A stretch of DNA of 64,000 nt from Capsicum annuum (taxonomy: Eukaryota > Streptophyta > Magnoliopsida > Solanales > Solanaceae), in assembly GCF_002878395.1 (NCBI RefSeq), contig NC_061114.1, positions 149,460,836-149,524,835 of the forward strand, read 5' to 3'. The notes under the pieces were generated by a model. It was not told where the DNA came from and searched no databases. It saw nothing but the letters and a program-made list of their open reading frames with translations. Both the position numbers and the translations under genes were made by a program. Shown piece after piece: positions 12,590 to 23,969 of this stretch; the first letter of the stretch is position 1; each line of letters begins with the position of its first letter.

Positions 12590-13654
12590 TTTTCAATGCA
12601 ATAATCATCATCAACAACTCTTTTCATACTTTAAGCAGCAATATTTCCCAAATAAGCAAGGACATAGCACTTCATTCCTAGCTTAAACATGAAATAAAAT
12701 TCAGCTATATATATAAATATATAAATTCAACAATTGGCCCTTACCACTTTTCTTGTCACCACCACTCCAAACCCCCTAGTTTTCACCAACACAAGAACAA
12801 CAAGACGCACAACAAGTTGCTAGTGGATCGAAATAGGCCTCACACGGCTCCACTAGACTTTGGTTTTGTGTTTTGAACTAGAAAATAAGATAAACAATAA
12901 AGTAACTACGCTAGTGAGTCAAAAGAGCCCCACAAAACTTCACTAGACTTGATTATCTTTTCAAAAACACAATGATAACAAAATTACATAGTGGAAGAGA
13001 TACAAACTTGATGCACAACATTCAATGATCTCTGAATACACATCTCATTCTGTCTCACTTATAAGACCCATAAGAGTAAGTCAATAATTTTAAATATGAG
13101 GGACTCATGACACACCAGAAGGCCCTTATCAAGCCACTCTGAGAGACCTCTGCAGCATATTACTCACTAATCTGAGAACGCTATCTGGGAGGGAATCAAA
13201 ACTTAGAAATAATAATATCTAAAGAATTATACATGGGTAAGGAAGAATATCTCTACATCACAGATTCTGAGAAGGAATCTGAAAGCACCTCTGACTTGGG
13301 CTTAGTGCCTGACTTTTTATGAATCATGAATAATGCACTTCAACCATCGAAACTCAAAAACACTGATAGAATACTTTCTAACTCGATTACAATTCCACTA
13401 CTATCTGCAAAGATTCAAGCTTAACTATTTTTGACACCTTGAAAATAAGGCGAAGGTGGCCTGAATAGAGGAAGTTGAGGATCTGCGTAAGCGCATAGAG
13501 AATCTCACTATAGAACGATCTAAGACTCAAAAGAATAACGATATTTCCTAAATGCCTTATAGCCTCTCGAAGAAAAGTACAGATATCTCCGTACCATTCT
13601 GCAAGACTCTACTAGACACGGCTTCATAGACACCCTGGGACACTTGAACCTTGT

Positions 13655-13666
13655 ACTCTGATACCA
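13655..13666 (-). other. primer binding site, initiator-Met tRNA type
   Basis: The plus strand ACTCTGATACCA reads TGGTATCAGAGT on the minus strand. This matches 11 of 12 bases of the complement of the plant initiator tRNA-Met 3' end. It lies 4 bases inside the 5' LTR, as expected. Confidence 0.85.
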
Positions 13667-13670
13667 AGTT

Positions 13671-16413
13671 TGTAACGACCCAAAATTATCCATCGAGATG
13701 CTACACAGTGCCTAGGGTCACAAGTGACCCCAAGCTAGCCCTTCACTTGGCATAACACATAAATAACTGAATAAAATGCATAAATCCAAAGGAATAAGGT
13801 GGAAGGTAACTCTATTATGAATTTTCTTGATACAAAACTGAAGTCACAAGGTTACAACTCTACTTTTCATCAAACTAAAACTCAATACATCAACTTATAC
13901 TAACTATCTATGAAGCCTCTAATAGTACTGACCATGGGTAGTTGGGTCATGACTCCCAACCACCCCAACTTCATATGACTAAATAAGGAAAATACAATAC
14001 TTTTCTATTATATCACTGACTCGTGGCCCTGAATCAAAAGGGGCTCATCACCTGATGACTAGAAGTTGGGAACTGATTGGACATGGTACATGTGCCACAA
14101 TCTTATACCTACATTATGAGACAATGTAGCACATAGATGTATATGTGAATCAATACTTTGAGGATGTACTGAGTATGTAGGGGTGAATGTATATGTACAA
14201 AATAGTGTCAATCTTCTTCAATCAAGTCATGCATACAATATGGGATAACTCACATGGCTTGAACAAGTATAAAATGTAAAGCTCATAAATCATGTAGAAT
14301 AAAGCGTGTAGCACATCTCGTGAGTCATCATACTTTAACTTGAAATCACAAATCTCCTCTCATTCTCAACACTCAAGGGATAAAGGAACTTTACACGATA
14401 CTTGCAAATCATTCATGTGCCTCATGGAGAGTAAAACCTCATCAATGCTCAAGATCTCATAACTCTTTTTGAACTCAAATACTCAGAATTCAGAATCATA
14501 TAACTTTGAAACATGCTTGAAGGAATTTCATTCACTTTAGGAAAATATCTCATTTCAAGCTTTAAAAAAAAATCATTCTATCTCGAAAGGGAAAAACATT
14601 CTAGTTTATGGAAACAACTTACCTCAATGCTTTATGAAAATATTATAACAAGGGAAGATGCTTTCATTTAGGAAAATAACTCACATCAAGAAAATACCTT
14701 GGTTAGGGAATATTTTTGCAATTCAACCATTTAGGAAAATAGACTATAGGGAAGGAAAATAAGCATTTAATTTCAAAGTTTGAAAGGCAAGGGAGGTTTT
14801 CATAACCGACATAAACCATGCGAGCTACATGGATTCCAATGTTTTGTCCTCCTAAGGAAGAGACCCCACGTTGGGGAGGAGCATCATACTCTTGCCAAGG
14901 AGTATAACCTATGTCTAGTGTCACTAAACAAAAATCAACCTTGGGCCCACATAATCAAATCGACCTCAGTCCTACTCATAAGCATAATATAATCAGGCTT
15001 AGGCTCACATCCTAAGGTGGCACGTAGTTTTTGAGGTAAGAAACCATAGTATCTTACCCGCTCGATGTTAAATACTACTTCCTTTAGATTACCTGGGCTC
15101 ATCTCATAAAAATCCACTTTTAGACCAATCTCATGGTTCACCACGAACCCATTAATCAAATCAATAATCTCGTATAGTGAAGTGGATTTCAAAGCTTTCG
15201 GACCATTAGGTCAATTCATTTCTCAATCATCTCAAAATACTCAAAACATGGGTGCTCATAGCACAAGAGTTCATAATTTCACAAGTCTCAAATAGGGCTT
15301 ACTAACCCATGATTCAATCTCAAGTTAAAGCTTATCAAAAGCATAATATATAGCATATAGATTCATAAATCATGTGGAAATCTGGGAATTTCAGCAATTT
15401 ACCTCAAAATCTCAATATAGTCATATGCTTCAATATCTCAACAATGCAAATATTAGCTTATCAACGAGTAAAATTATGGGGTTTATACCCAGCTGTAAAT
15501 ACTCAAGAAAACATGTAGAAATCATGTCATTTAGCTCTCAATTCATGAGAAATATCAAGATAATGCATTTAATAATAATGGGTGAAAAATTATAATTCAA
15601 ATTTATGTAAAAACCTCATATATTTCAGCAAAATCATGGTGTAATCAATCCTTTTGGGAACAGAGGTGAAACGATTACCCTTTTTCAAAACCCCACATAC
15701 CTTGAGTTAGAAGCTTTGGGTGAACTCTTACTTTTGGGATGCTATTCTTGCTCTAGAGTGAGGGATCTTGAGGCCCTTGACTTGGGAACCTTGAATCTTG
15801 ACTCAATTTAGAAAATCCATGGTGGATTCTTGAGATTCTTGGAAGAGGTTTTGGACATATTGGGTTCTTGATGAGAGAAAAATTGAGAAAACCCTTATAG
15901 AATGCTTGTAAATGGCTTTGATTTAGTGTTTTCACGATTTTATAGGCTTGAAAAAGTCCAAAATGCCCTTTTAAAACATATGTGCAAAACTGGAAAAAAT
16001 TGAACTGGAACCCGATTTCAATGGCCTCCGCGATGTGTCACTCATCGCGATGGCTCACTGGAAAATGACAATTGGAAATTTGGGCTTCTCTGTGATGTGC
16101 CATTATCACGGAGTCCCACTGGTTGGGACCTGAAACAACTCCACGATGCGCCACTCACTCAAATGATGCAGTTTTACGACTAAGGCTTAAATTAGTCATA
16201 ATTTCTTACCCGAGTGTTGGATTTGGGCAAATCTTATATCGATGGAAAGATTATCATATTTCCCACATGATAAAAAGTATAAATTAGGTAAATTCTTTAT
16301 GGTTAAAACATTACTCATTTAGGAAGAAACTTCTCAATCTTTTAGGGCGAAATCACGCTTCACTTGACACGCCCTATGACTCAAACTATGAGGGAACTTT
16401 GTGGGTATTTACA
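13671..16413 (-). repeat. 5' LTR of the 10.3 kb element
   Basis: 2743 bases, TGTAACGACC to TTTACA on the plus strand, followed by the CTTAT target duplication. This copy contains the element's promoter by position. No clear core promoter was pinned down. Confidence 0.92.
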
Positions 16414-16689
16414 CTTATTTTATGTGTCCTTATTTTATGTGTCTCCATTTGATTGGATATGGAGTTTAAGTAACAAATGATGACTTAGTAAAGTTTATAA
16501 AATTATCCCTTTTAAAGGCACTTTAATGTTTATTTTTTAGTTGTCTTTTCTTATTAAGTGGGACTCCATAAGGATAAAATGGGGATAATGCTATTAAATA
16601 GTTGTCAAATAGAAAAATATGAATTCTTTATACGACGGATCAAAAAGAAAATGATGATGCATAAAAAGACGGAGGAAGTATATCATATC

Positions 16690-17300
16690 AAATCTCTAAT
16701 ATTACTCCCTCCTAATTTATATAATACTTTTTGAAAAAAAAGGTCAAAAATATTCTTTTATTTTCATTTATTAGCTAAATTTATTCTTCATTATACTATT
16801 GGGCTAAATATACCCCCATACTATTTGGCTAAGTATACCTCCGTTGTTATACTGTCAGACTAAATATGCCCTCATCATTATCAAACTTAACAAATATATT
16901 CCTCAACTGGATGATTTCCTTCAAGTCAATCAAAATTAAACAATTTAAATTGAAATTATTCTATTTTCTCTTTTACTCAAGAGAAAATTATTCATTTACT
17001 GACGTTGTTATGGTACTGCATTACTACTATGGTAGTACAGACAAGAATAATTTGGTGAGAATGGTCTACCTTAGAAATTGATGGATTGCATGCCTGTTAT
17101 GATTTCGACAGAGGAAGAAGATGAGAAGATTGAAGAGATGGATTTTGAATTTAATTTGGCATGGGTAATTTTAGTTTAGTAGGTTGAGTTTGAGTTAAAG
17201 AGAAAATCGGGTAATTTCAATGCAAATTAAATACAAAAATCACTCATTAGTGGGTATGTTTGTTAGGTTTAATAACAGTGAGGTATATTTAATTCGATAG
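16690..17300. repeat. decayed repeat flanking the foldback element
   Basis: ACTCCCTCCTAATTTATATAATA near 16703 looks like half of another Stowaway-like terminus. From about 16790, AAATATACCCCC-type words alternate with TTATACT. A similar piece (AAATATATTTAACTCGATA) resumes at 18541 just after the foldback element, so that element probably inserted into an older repeat. No gene is seen. Confidence 0.35.
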
Positions 17301-17310
17301 TATAATAATG

Positions 17311-18530
17311 GGGTTAAAATCGTTTACACCCCCCAACTTTACTGTAAAAATCAAACATCTCCTTTAACTTTGAACAATAGTCATTCTCTCTCCTTTTTCC
17401 TATTTGATTTTTTAAAATACCTATTTTACCCTTATATTTATATCAACATTTGTATCTTTTTTTAAAAAAACTTTTTTATAAATTTTTTTTATTTTTAATT
17501 TATATAACAGATTTTCTATACAATTTTAAAATTATTTTTAGGATAAAAAAAAGAGAAATATTAATTGAGTGTATAATTTAATGACAAATTATAATGAAAT
17601 AAATGAGCAAAATAGTAAAATTAATTTTATTAAAAATCAAAACTCTAATATATATTTATACGTGAAAATAATAGATAATTATAATTTTATAAATATATTT
17701 CAATGTAGGTATACAAATTCTCCAAACCACCTTTTAACATTAGTAAATTCTTTTATAATTAATTACAAAATCTAAAGGTACTTTTTACATTCAAAATTTT
17801 TATATTATATGTATTAAGTATGTATGTGAGTATGTAATTACATGTATAGATGCATATTTTAATTTTCTCTTATTCTTTAATGTCTATATAGATAAATGAG
17901 TTTTGGTTGTTAATATGAATTATTTTTTAAATTATAATTTCAAATTCATCAACAACAATCATTTGATTTGTAACAAATATACATCGACAACATCATATCT
18001 AGTGAAAATTTTCAGTGAGGTCTGAGGAGGATAGGGGTACACAAACCTTACCTCTACCATGGAGAGGTAGAGAGATAGTTTTCGAAAGACCCTCGACTAT
18101 TAATTATTTTGTATACTTACATTTAAATATATTTAAAAAATATAATTACGTATTATTTTCACGTATAAATATATATTAGAGTTCTAAGTTTTAATAAGAT
18201 TAACTTTTACTATTTTGCCCATTTATAATATTATAGTTTTTCATTAAATTATATACTCAATTAACATTTCTGACTTTTATTCTTTTATCTTAAAAGTAAT
18301 TTTTAACTTTTATAAAAAAATATGTTATATAGATTAAAAATAAAAAAATATATTTATAAAAAGTTTTTTCTAAAAAAAGATATACAAATGTTGATATAAA
18401 TATAAGGGTAAAATAGGTAATTTAAAAAATCAAATAGGAAAAAGGAGGGAGAATGATTATTGTTCAAAGTTGGGGGGGGGGGGGGGTTGATTTTTACAGT
18501 AAAGTTCGGAGGTGTAAACGATTTTAACCC
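17311..18530. mobile_element. Mutator-like foldback element with about 410-bp inverted arms
   Basis: The left arm (17311 to about 17718) and right arm (about 18107-18530) are near-perfect reverse complements. The termini are GGGTTAAAATCG and CGATTTTAACCC. Flanks TATAATAATG (17301-17310) and TATAATAACG (18531-18540) agree at 9 of 10 bases, a duplication length in the Mutator range. The arms contain AT-rich DNA and a G-run. The roughly 390-bp centre holds a SINE/LINE tail but no transposase, so the element is non-autonomous. A related arm lies at 300-480. Confidence 0.8.
18000..18098 (-). mobile_element. SINE/LINE 3' tail remnant
   Basis: GAGGTCTGAGGAGGATAGGG, then CTTACCTCTACC and GAAAGACCCTCG, preceded by CAACAAC words, match in reverse the shared 3' tail seen at 53513-53675 and 27500-27631. 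It sits between the arms of the foldback element. Its limits are approximate. Confidence 0.55.
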
Positions 18531-18540
18531 TATAATAACG

Positions 18541-18913
18541 AAATATATTTAACTCGATAATATAGGGATGGGAAATTCTATATATAATATAAAGGAAAGT
18601 CACAGATAAAGGTTATATGGCACCTCTCTATGACCTTCACTCATATTTATTCTTTTTCTCCTTTTTGAGTTTTTTTCTATTTTTTTTTATGTTCTATTTT
18701 TATTTAATATCGTTTATTATAATAACAATAAAAGATTTTATTAGTAATACTCTTCTCATTCATGAAATTATTTATTGAGTTAAATTCACAATGTCCACAT
18801 ACTAATAAAATAATTTTTATTGTTACATTAGCTTAAATTCCTTATTTATGACGAAAAAGAATTTAGAAAAGCCTTTAACAATTAGATTATATAAATATAT
18901 ATATGTGTGTGTG
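18541..18913. other. unassigned AT-rich DNA with a Helitron-like start motif
   Basis: TCTATATATAATATAAAGG begins at 18577, and GGCACCTCTCTATGACC follows. The same pair of motifs is at 25850. The segment continues on the far side of the Copia insertion (after 24503), where similar CTCTATGACCTC words recur. No gene is seen. Confidence 0.35.
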
Positions 18914-19436
18914 TGAAAATTACTATAATATTGATATAAAATTAGAATTAATAATATTAAAAGAATAGTCACAAATGCTGTGTCGTGACAAGCCACTGCC
19001 TTAAAAGCGATTTCGGCCTAATTTCGGTGCAAATCCTTCTAGCCGATCACCCCCCAAGGCTCCACAGCTACTTTCAAAAACGTGCACTTATGGCTGAAAG
19101 TTTGGAGGTTGCCTAAACCAATTGACCAAAATAATTCAAGAAGAGGAAAAGAAGAAGACTCTTTTCTTTTTCTTTCTTTTTGTTGTATCTTTTCTTTTCT
19201 CTATAGGTGCTCCTTATATAGTATATTGAAGTTGACAAAGACGGGTGAATTTTAAGTTATTGATGGTGAGCATTAATGGTATTCAAAGCCATTACTACAA
19301 TGTCGTTGAATTTACGTTCTAAAGGAGGTATGTTCACTTTACTTTTAACGTAGAAGTGTTCTACTCCTCTGAAATGTATGTTTTATTTTTTATTCTTTGC
19401 ATTACACAAATGATTATGAATAGTATTGATGTTACA
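18914..19436 (-). repeat. Copia 3' LTR
   Basis: 523 bases, TGAAAATTACTATAAT to TGATGTTACA on the plus strand. On the minus strand a TATATAAGGAGC core lies near 19210-19220, a plausible TATA box conserved with the other LTR. Confidence 0.85.
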
Positions 19437-19950
19437 ATCCCCTACTACTATAAAAAATAAAAAATAAGAATAAATTCTGGGCAAAATGAAGTAACATGTA
19501 CTTAAGTGTCAATATCTTTCGATTTGAATTGACACGTAGGGATATGAGGCAACAACAAATATTCAAAAAGTAAAGTACTTTTAAATTAGATAGACATAAG
19601 TTGAGACCCCCACAACACATACCATATCCTTCATTTTAAGCAACCTCCGTGATACTATAAAGTGCTTTTATGATCATGTACACAAACCTTGGGTCTCATG
19701 AGTGCTCTAGAAAGATGACCCAAGTCTTTCATAAAAAGGTGACCAATCTTTTACACTCACGTAGGTGATCCATCAAGTCTATCTCAGAGACCACCTTAAG
19801 GCTATGGATCACTAAGAGCAAAATTAAGCTCAACCTTATAATACACTACCTCACGCCATAGGGCTAAGATATGTAGTGTTTATTGAAGGCCTATATGAAT
19901 TTCGTTTGACCACAAATAGGTATCCACCATATTACCTCAATCCATGGGCT
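19437..19950 (-). other. Copia 3' untranslated segment
   Basis: The region between the RNase H remnant and the 3' LTR. Minus-strand ATAGTAGTAGGGGAT abuts the LTR and can serve as a polypurine tract. No coding motif is seen. Confidence 0.5.
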
Positions 19951-20500
19951 TTGGCCATATCCCCATCAACGATCAAGAATTATTTTTCTTGTCAAATCCT
20001 TGGTTATAGGATCCACTAAATTTCTTTCAAACCTTACATATTCCAAGAAAATAACACCATGTTTCAACAATTGCTTAACTGCACCATGTCAGATGCGAAT
20101 ATATTTCTTTTTACCATTGTATACACTATTTTTAGCAATATCAATTATCGTCTGTGAGTCACAATGTAAAGAGACTAGTGACACTTGTCTTCCCCATAAA
20201 GGCACATCTGTTAAAAGATTTCTCAGTCACTAGGCTTTTTGTCCTTTCAACTCGAGAGCAATGAATTCAGATTCCATGGTAGAATGTGCTATACAAGTCT
20301 GCTTTGAAGACTTTCATGAAATACATTTTCACCCAAAGTAAACACATTGCAACTGGTCAAGCTAACTTCATAATTGTTAGTCACCCAGTTTGAATCACAA
20401 AAACCTTTTAAAACAACAGAAGATTTATTAAAATGCAAACATCAATCCATAGTACCTCTCAAATATCTTAACAAGCAATGAAGAGCATTCCAATATTCAC
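19950..20500 (-). pseudogene. Copia RNase H remnant
   Basis: Minus-strand frames contain MESEFIALE (carrying the conserved acidic residue), then HCDSQTIIDIAKN and YIRIRHGAVKQLLKHG, the order expected for the C-terminal RNase H of Copia polyproteins, which removes the RNA template during reverse transcription. Stops and frame changes separate these blocks. It follows the RT remnant directly on the same strand. Confidence 0.8.
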
Positions 20501-21480
20501 TACTAGGATTATGAGTATATCAACTCAATCTACTAACAATATAAGCTATATTAGGCCAAGTATAGTTCATAAGAAATATTACACTCCCAGTTATTTTAGC
20601 ATATTCAATTTGAGAAATACTGGAATCTTTATTCTTTTTCAAGTGTATGCTAGGATCATAAGGAGTTCTCATTGAAATTACATCAAAATAATCAAACCTT
20701 TTCAACACCTTTTCAATATAATGAGACTGACACAAACAGAAACCATTAACGGTTCTTTTGATTTTATCCCTAAAATCACATCGGCTTCTCCAAGGTCTTT
20801 CATTTCAAATATAGAAAATAAAAATTTCTTTGCCTCATAAACAACATTAATATTAGGGCCAAAGATTAACATGTCATCCATATATAAACATATAATTACA
20901 CAATCTGATCCTATCATTTTAGAATAAACACAGGTATCAGATGAATTAACAATAATGTTATTATCCATTAATGTGAAATTAATTTTTTTCATACCACTGT
21001 TTAGGTGTCTACTTAAGCCTATATAAGGACTTTCTCAATTTGCATATTTTATCCTTTTGTTATGGGATTACAAAACCCTCAGGTTGAGTCATATTGATCT
21101 CTTCCTCTAAATCACCATTTAAAAATATAGTTTTGACATTCATTTGGTGTTCCACAAAATTATGAATAGTGTCTAGAGCAATAAGAGTTCTAATAGTTGT
21201 TATTTTAGTCACATGAGAATAAGTATCAAAATAATCAACATCTTTCTTTTGGTTAAAACACCTAATCACAAGTCTAGCCTTATATTTATCAACTCTACCA
21301 TCAGGCCTCAATTTCTTCTTTAATATCCACTTGCTATTTATGGGTTTACAACCTTTAGGCAAATCTACAAGTCTCGGATATGATTATACATTATAGAGTC
21401 TGATTCACTTTTAATAATCTCTTTCCAAAATATTTCATCTACTGAACTCATTACTTCATCATAAGTCTTAGGGTCTTCTT
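20500..21480 (-). pseudogene. Copia reverse transcriptase remnant
   Basis: The first frame (21362-21060) starts near KPINSKWILKKK and includes QMNVKTIFLNGDLEEEI. Relatives have QMDVKTAFLNG, so the first catalytic aspartate is changed to Asn. The next frame (20992-20702) carries CLYMDDMLIFG, with YMDD at 20873-20884. A third (20735-20520) holds the thumb-like MCQSHYIEKVLKRF and WPNIAYIVSRLS. The frames are separated by shifts, so no active enzyme can be made. The enzyme would copy element RNA into DNA in cytoplasmic particles. Confidence 0.9.
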
Positions 21481-21990
21481 TTATTATGAGATAGAAACTA
21501 ATTCATCATTTAAAGTATCGATATCAAAATTCTCAGTTAAGAAGGTGGTGATAAAATCAGGACCAAAACTAATCTCAGTTCTATGCTTTTTACTCCTTCT
21601 AAGTTCATTTTCATGCTCATTAGCAATAACATCATATGCAGATATAACATAAGAGTTAATAGACATAGATACAGAAGTATTATTTTGCACATCACTAGGC
21701 ACATCATTTTTCAAAGGAAAAACATGCTTAAAAAAATTCTGCATCTCTAGATTCACAAATAGAATAATCATTTAATGACATAAATCTATATGCAACACTA
21801 TTTTGAGCATAACCAATAATGACAGTGTTAAAGATTTTAGAGCCTACATTTACCCGTTTAAAATTAGGTAGACTAATCTTAGTCAAACACCTCCACACTT
21901 TATAAACTTTTTAATTAGGAGCGAATCCTTTTCATAATTCATATGAGGTCCTGTCTAACCTTTTATGAGGGACTCTATTATGAATATAAC
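21480..21990 (-). pseudogene. Copia integrase-RT linker region
   Basis: A minus-strand frame (21771-21484) rich in Asn, Ser, Asp and Glu lies between the integrase and RT remnants, as in other Copia polyproteins. There are no catalytic motifs. Its assignment rests on position. Confidence 0.55.
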
Positions 21991-22740
21991 ATGCAGATAA
22001 GATAGCTTCCTCCTACATATAGTTAGATAGACCCGAGCTTAAAAGCATAGAATTCATTATTTTCTTAAGGGTTCTATTTTTTCGTTAGACTACACCATTT
22101 TATTGGGGAGTATAGGGAGCACTAAACACATGGATAATACCATTTTTCTTACAAAAATCTTCTATAATTTTAGTACTATATTCACCGTCCCTATCAGATC
22201 TAAATCTCTTGATTTTCCTGTCTAATTAATTTTTTACTTTTGGTTTGAATTTTAAAAATATACTTTCAGCCTCATCTTAGAATTAAGTAGATATACCTTA
22301 GTGTACCTAGAAAAGTCATCAACAAAAGTAATATAATACTTCTTTCCACCTTTACTAATAGTGTTCTTAAAATTTACTAAGTCTGAATGTACTAATTCAA
22401 GAAATTCGGTCTTTCTACTAGTAATATATTTTAAAAAAAAATTGGCATGCTTTGCTTCTACATACACAGGACATTTAGAAATATCATCAATATTTACTGC
22501 AGGAACTAATCTCATTTTTCTAAGTCTTTTAATAGAAGCAATATTAACATGACCTAGTCTATCATGTCATAAATTAATAAACTCAGCAATATAAGCAGAA
22601 TTATGAATATTTGCATTATCGACAATCTCTTGATCAATGTTCAGTACAAATAATTCTCCACAAAGATATCCTTTCCTGAAAAAGTTTTTTTCATGAGAAA
22701 TAATTGTTTTATCAGCTTTAAAAATAAGTTTAAGGCTTAT
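21990..22740 (-). pseudogene. Copia integrase remnant
   Basis: The frame at 22515-22252 begins with the pre-integrase end and reads ELVHSDLVNF (first catalytic Asp) and YYITFVDDFSRYTKVYLL. Further along, VFSAPYTPQ, a stop, NGVV, a stop, RKNRTL matches the region of the third catalytic residue. The Glu codon expected before RKNRTL is TAA (plus-strand 22085-22087). The enzyme would insert the DNA copy into the genome. This copy is inactive. Confidence 0.87.
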
Positions 22741-23039
22741 TTTGTTGAGAAGTGCTCAAGAAATTAAGTTTCTGAGAAGCGAGGGAATATACAGAACATT
22801 GTTCAAGGCTAATATTTTTTCAGAAGTTCATTTAATTAAATTTTTTATTTACCTATAACTCCAATAGTAGTGGATTTACCCATGTAGACACACTCACCAT
22901 CGGTGAATTCCTCAAAGTCATGGAATAATTCTTTGTTTGTGCAGAAATGTCTTGAAGCGCTTGTGTCCAACACTCAATCAGTCTTGTTAGCTACTAGATT
23001 TGCCTCAACAAGTAATGCAGTAATTACTTCACCACCTTA

Positions 23040-23930
23040 AGTAAGATGAGCTTGTACGTTATCTTGTCCTCCCTATTTTGACTTTTGTCCTTTTCTTAGA
23101 TAACACTGGACAACCCTATGGCCAAGTTTTTCGCAGCCAAAACAAGGCCCCTTTGTTTTTTTAATTTGACTTTCTGGCTTGTTGAAATTATTTTTCTTCT
23201 TCACTTGTTCTTTATTTTAGACATTATTTTATTTGCCTTCGTACCTGTCTTTTGCAATAGTATCAGAAGATTTCACAAAGTTAGCTTTAGACGAATTAAG
23301 TGAAAGAGCTTTCATCTTATCTTTGAGACGTTTTGCCTCCTCTGTTCTCATGTAACTGATAAGTTCTTAGAGAGTTAAATTCTTTTTCACTTGTTTCAAT
23401 TGATTTCTGTAATCACTCCAGGTGATGGAAAATTTTCAGTAGAACATTATCCTGAAGGATCTCACACATCTCTATGCCTTCATTGAGAACATCAGTAGTT
23501 AAATTTTTATATTCGTGTACTTGTTCCATGATTAATTTATTGTCAATCATTTAAAATTTAATTCATTATCCGACAACATATTTTTTCTTTCCTGCATCAT
23601 CAACACCATATTTCTTTTCTAAATTGTCCCAGATTTCTTTAGCAAATTTATAGATAACAAATAAATAATTAGTCATATGGTTCAACAAATGTCCTCTACT
23701 ATTTTGTTATTCTTTTCGAATTTCTTTTTAGTAATATCATCAACCACAACAGTGTTAGATCCAGTAGTAATATTAGAACCATTAGTAAGAGGTTCATTAA
23801 ACAAAACATAATAAACTTCTAATTGTTTGAAGAAAATTAAAAGTTTCTGTGACCAACATTTAAAAAAAATACTATCCAATGGCTCAAATTTTGACAAATT
23901 AGGAAAAAAATTGTTCAAAGAAATAGCCAT
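23040..23930 (-). pseudogene. Copia gag remnant with CCHC knuckle
   Basis: The start at 23930 reads MAISLNNFFPNLSKFEPLDS, typical of Copia gag starts just inside the 5' LTR. A frameshift near 23682 is followed by gag-like NHMTNYLF and LEKKYGVDDAGKKKY blocks. The C-terminal knuckle CFGCEKLGHRVVQC (C-X2-C-X4-H-X4-C) lies at 23103-23144 and would bind element RNA in the particle. Several stops break the frame. The start is only 39 bases from the LTR, so the leader is short. Confidence 0.87.
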
Positions 23931-23950
23931 CTATCAATATTGGAAGTAAG

Positions 23951-23964
23951 GAAATCGCTTTCAA
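23951..23964 (-). other. putative Copia primer site with complement in its own LTR
   Basis: The minus strand next to the 5' LTR does not match the initiator-Met tRNA end. Plus-strand GAAATCGCTTTCAA here is the exact reverse complement of TTGAAAGCGATTTC at 24060-24073 inside the adjacent LTR. Whether this is the priming site or a leader hairpin is unclear. Confidence 0.35.
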
Positions 23965-23969
23965 ATTAT

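Larger units (their letters stand above)
8862..13654 (-). other. internal region of the 10.3 kb element
   Basis: No catalytic motif of protease, RT, RNase H or integrase was found on either strand. It holds three tandem-repeat tracts (9240-9560, 10050-10340, 12500-12589) and a truncated LINE insertion (11343-11720). Everything else looks non-coding, as expected for a large retrotransposon derivative. Confidence 0.7.
6119..16413 (-). mobile_element. 10.3 kb LTR retroelement without gag-pol (LARD-like)
   Basis: Two LTRs of about 2.73 kb begin TGTAACGACCC and end TTTACA on the plus strand. A perfect 5-bp target duplication CTTAT flanks the element (6114-6118 and 16414-16418). The primer site and polypurine tract show that the element is minus strand, so the right LTR is the 5' LTR. 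The 4.8 kb internal region has no readable gag, RT or integrase. A short minus-strand reading next to the polypurine tract (FEDESSQGGD) resembles the tail of chromovirus polyproteins, which suggests a Del/Tekay-like parent. It was presumably mobilised by a relative. The LTRs are similar with scattered differences, so the insertion is not very recent. Confidence 0.92.
6104..16678. mobile_element. Stowaway-type MITE split by an LTR retroelement
   Basis: The left fragment (6104-6118) begins CTCCATCCGTCTTAT after a TA. The right fragment (16414-16678) ends AAAAAGACGGAGGAAG before a TA. These are the CTCC..GGAG termini and TA target of Stowaway (Tc1/mariner-type) MITEs, giving a MITE of about 275 bases once the insertion is removed. 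The break lies 15 bases into the left terminus, exactly where the LTR element's CTTAT duplication occurs. Confidence 0.82.
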
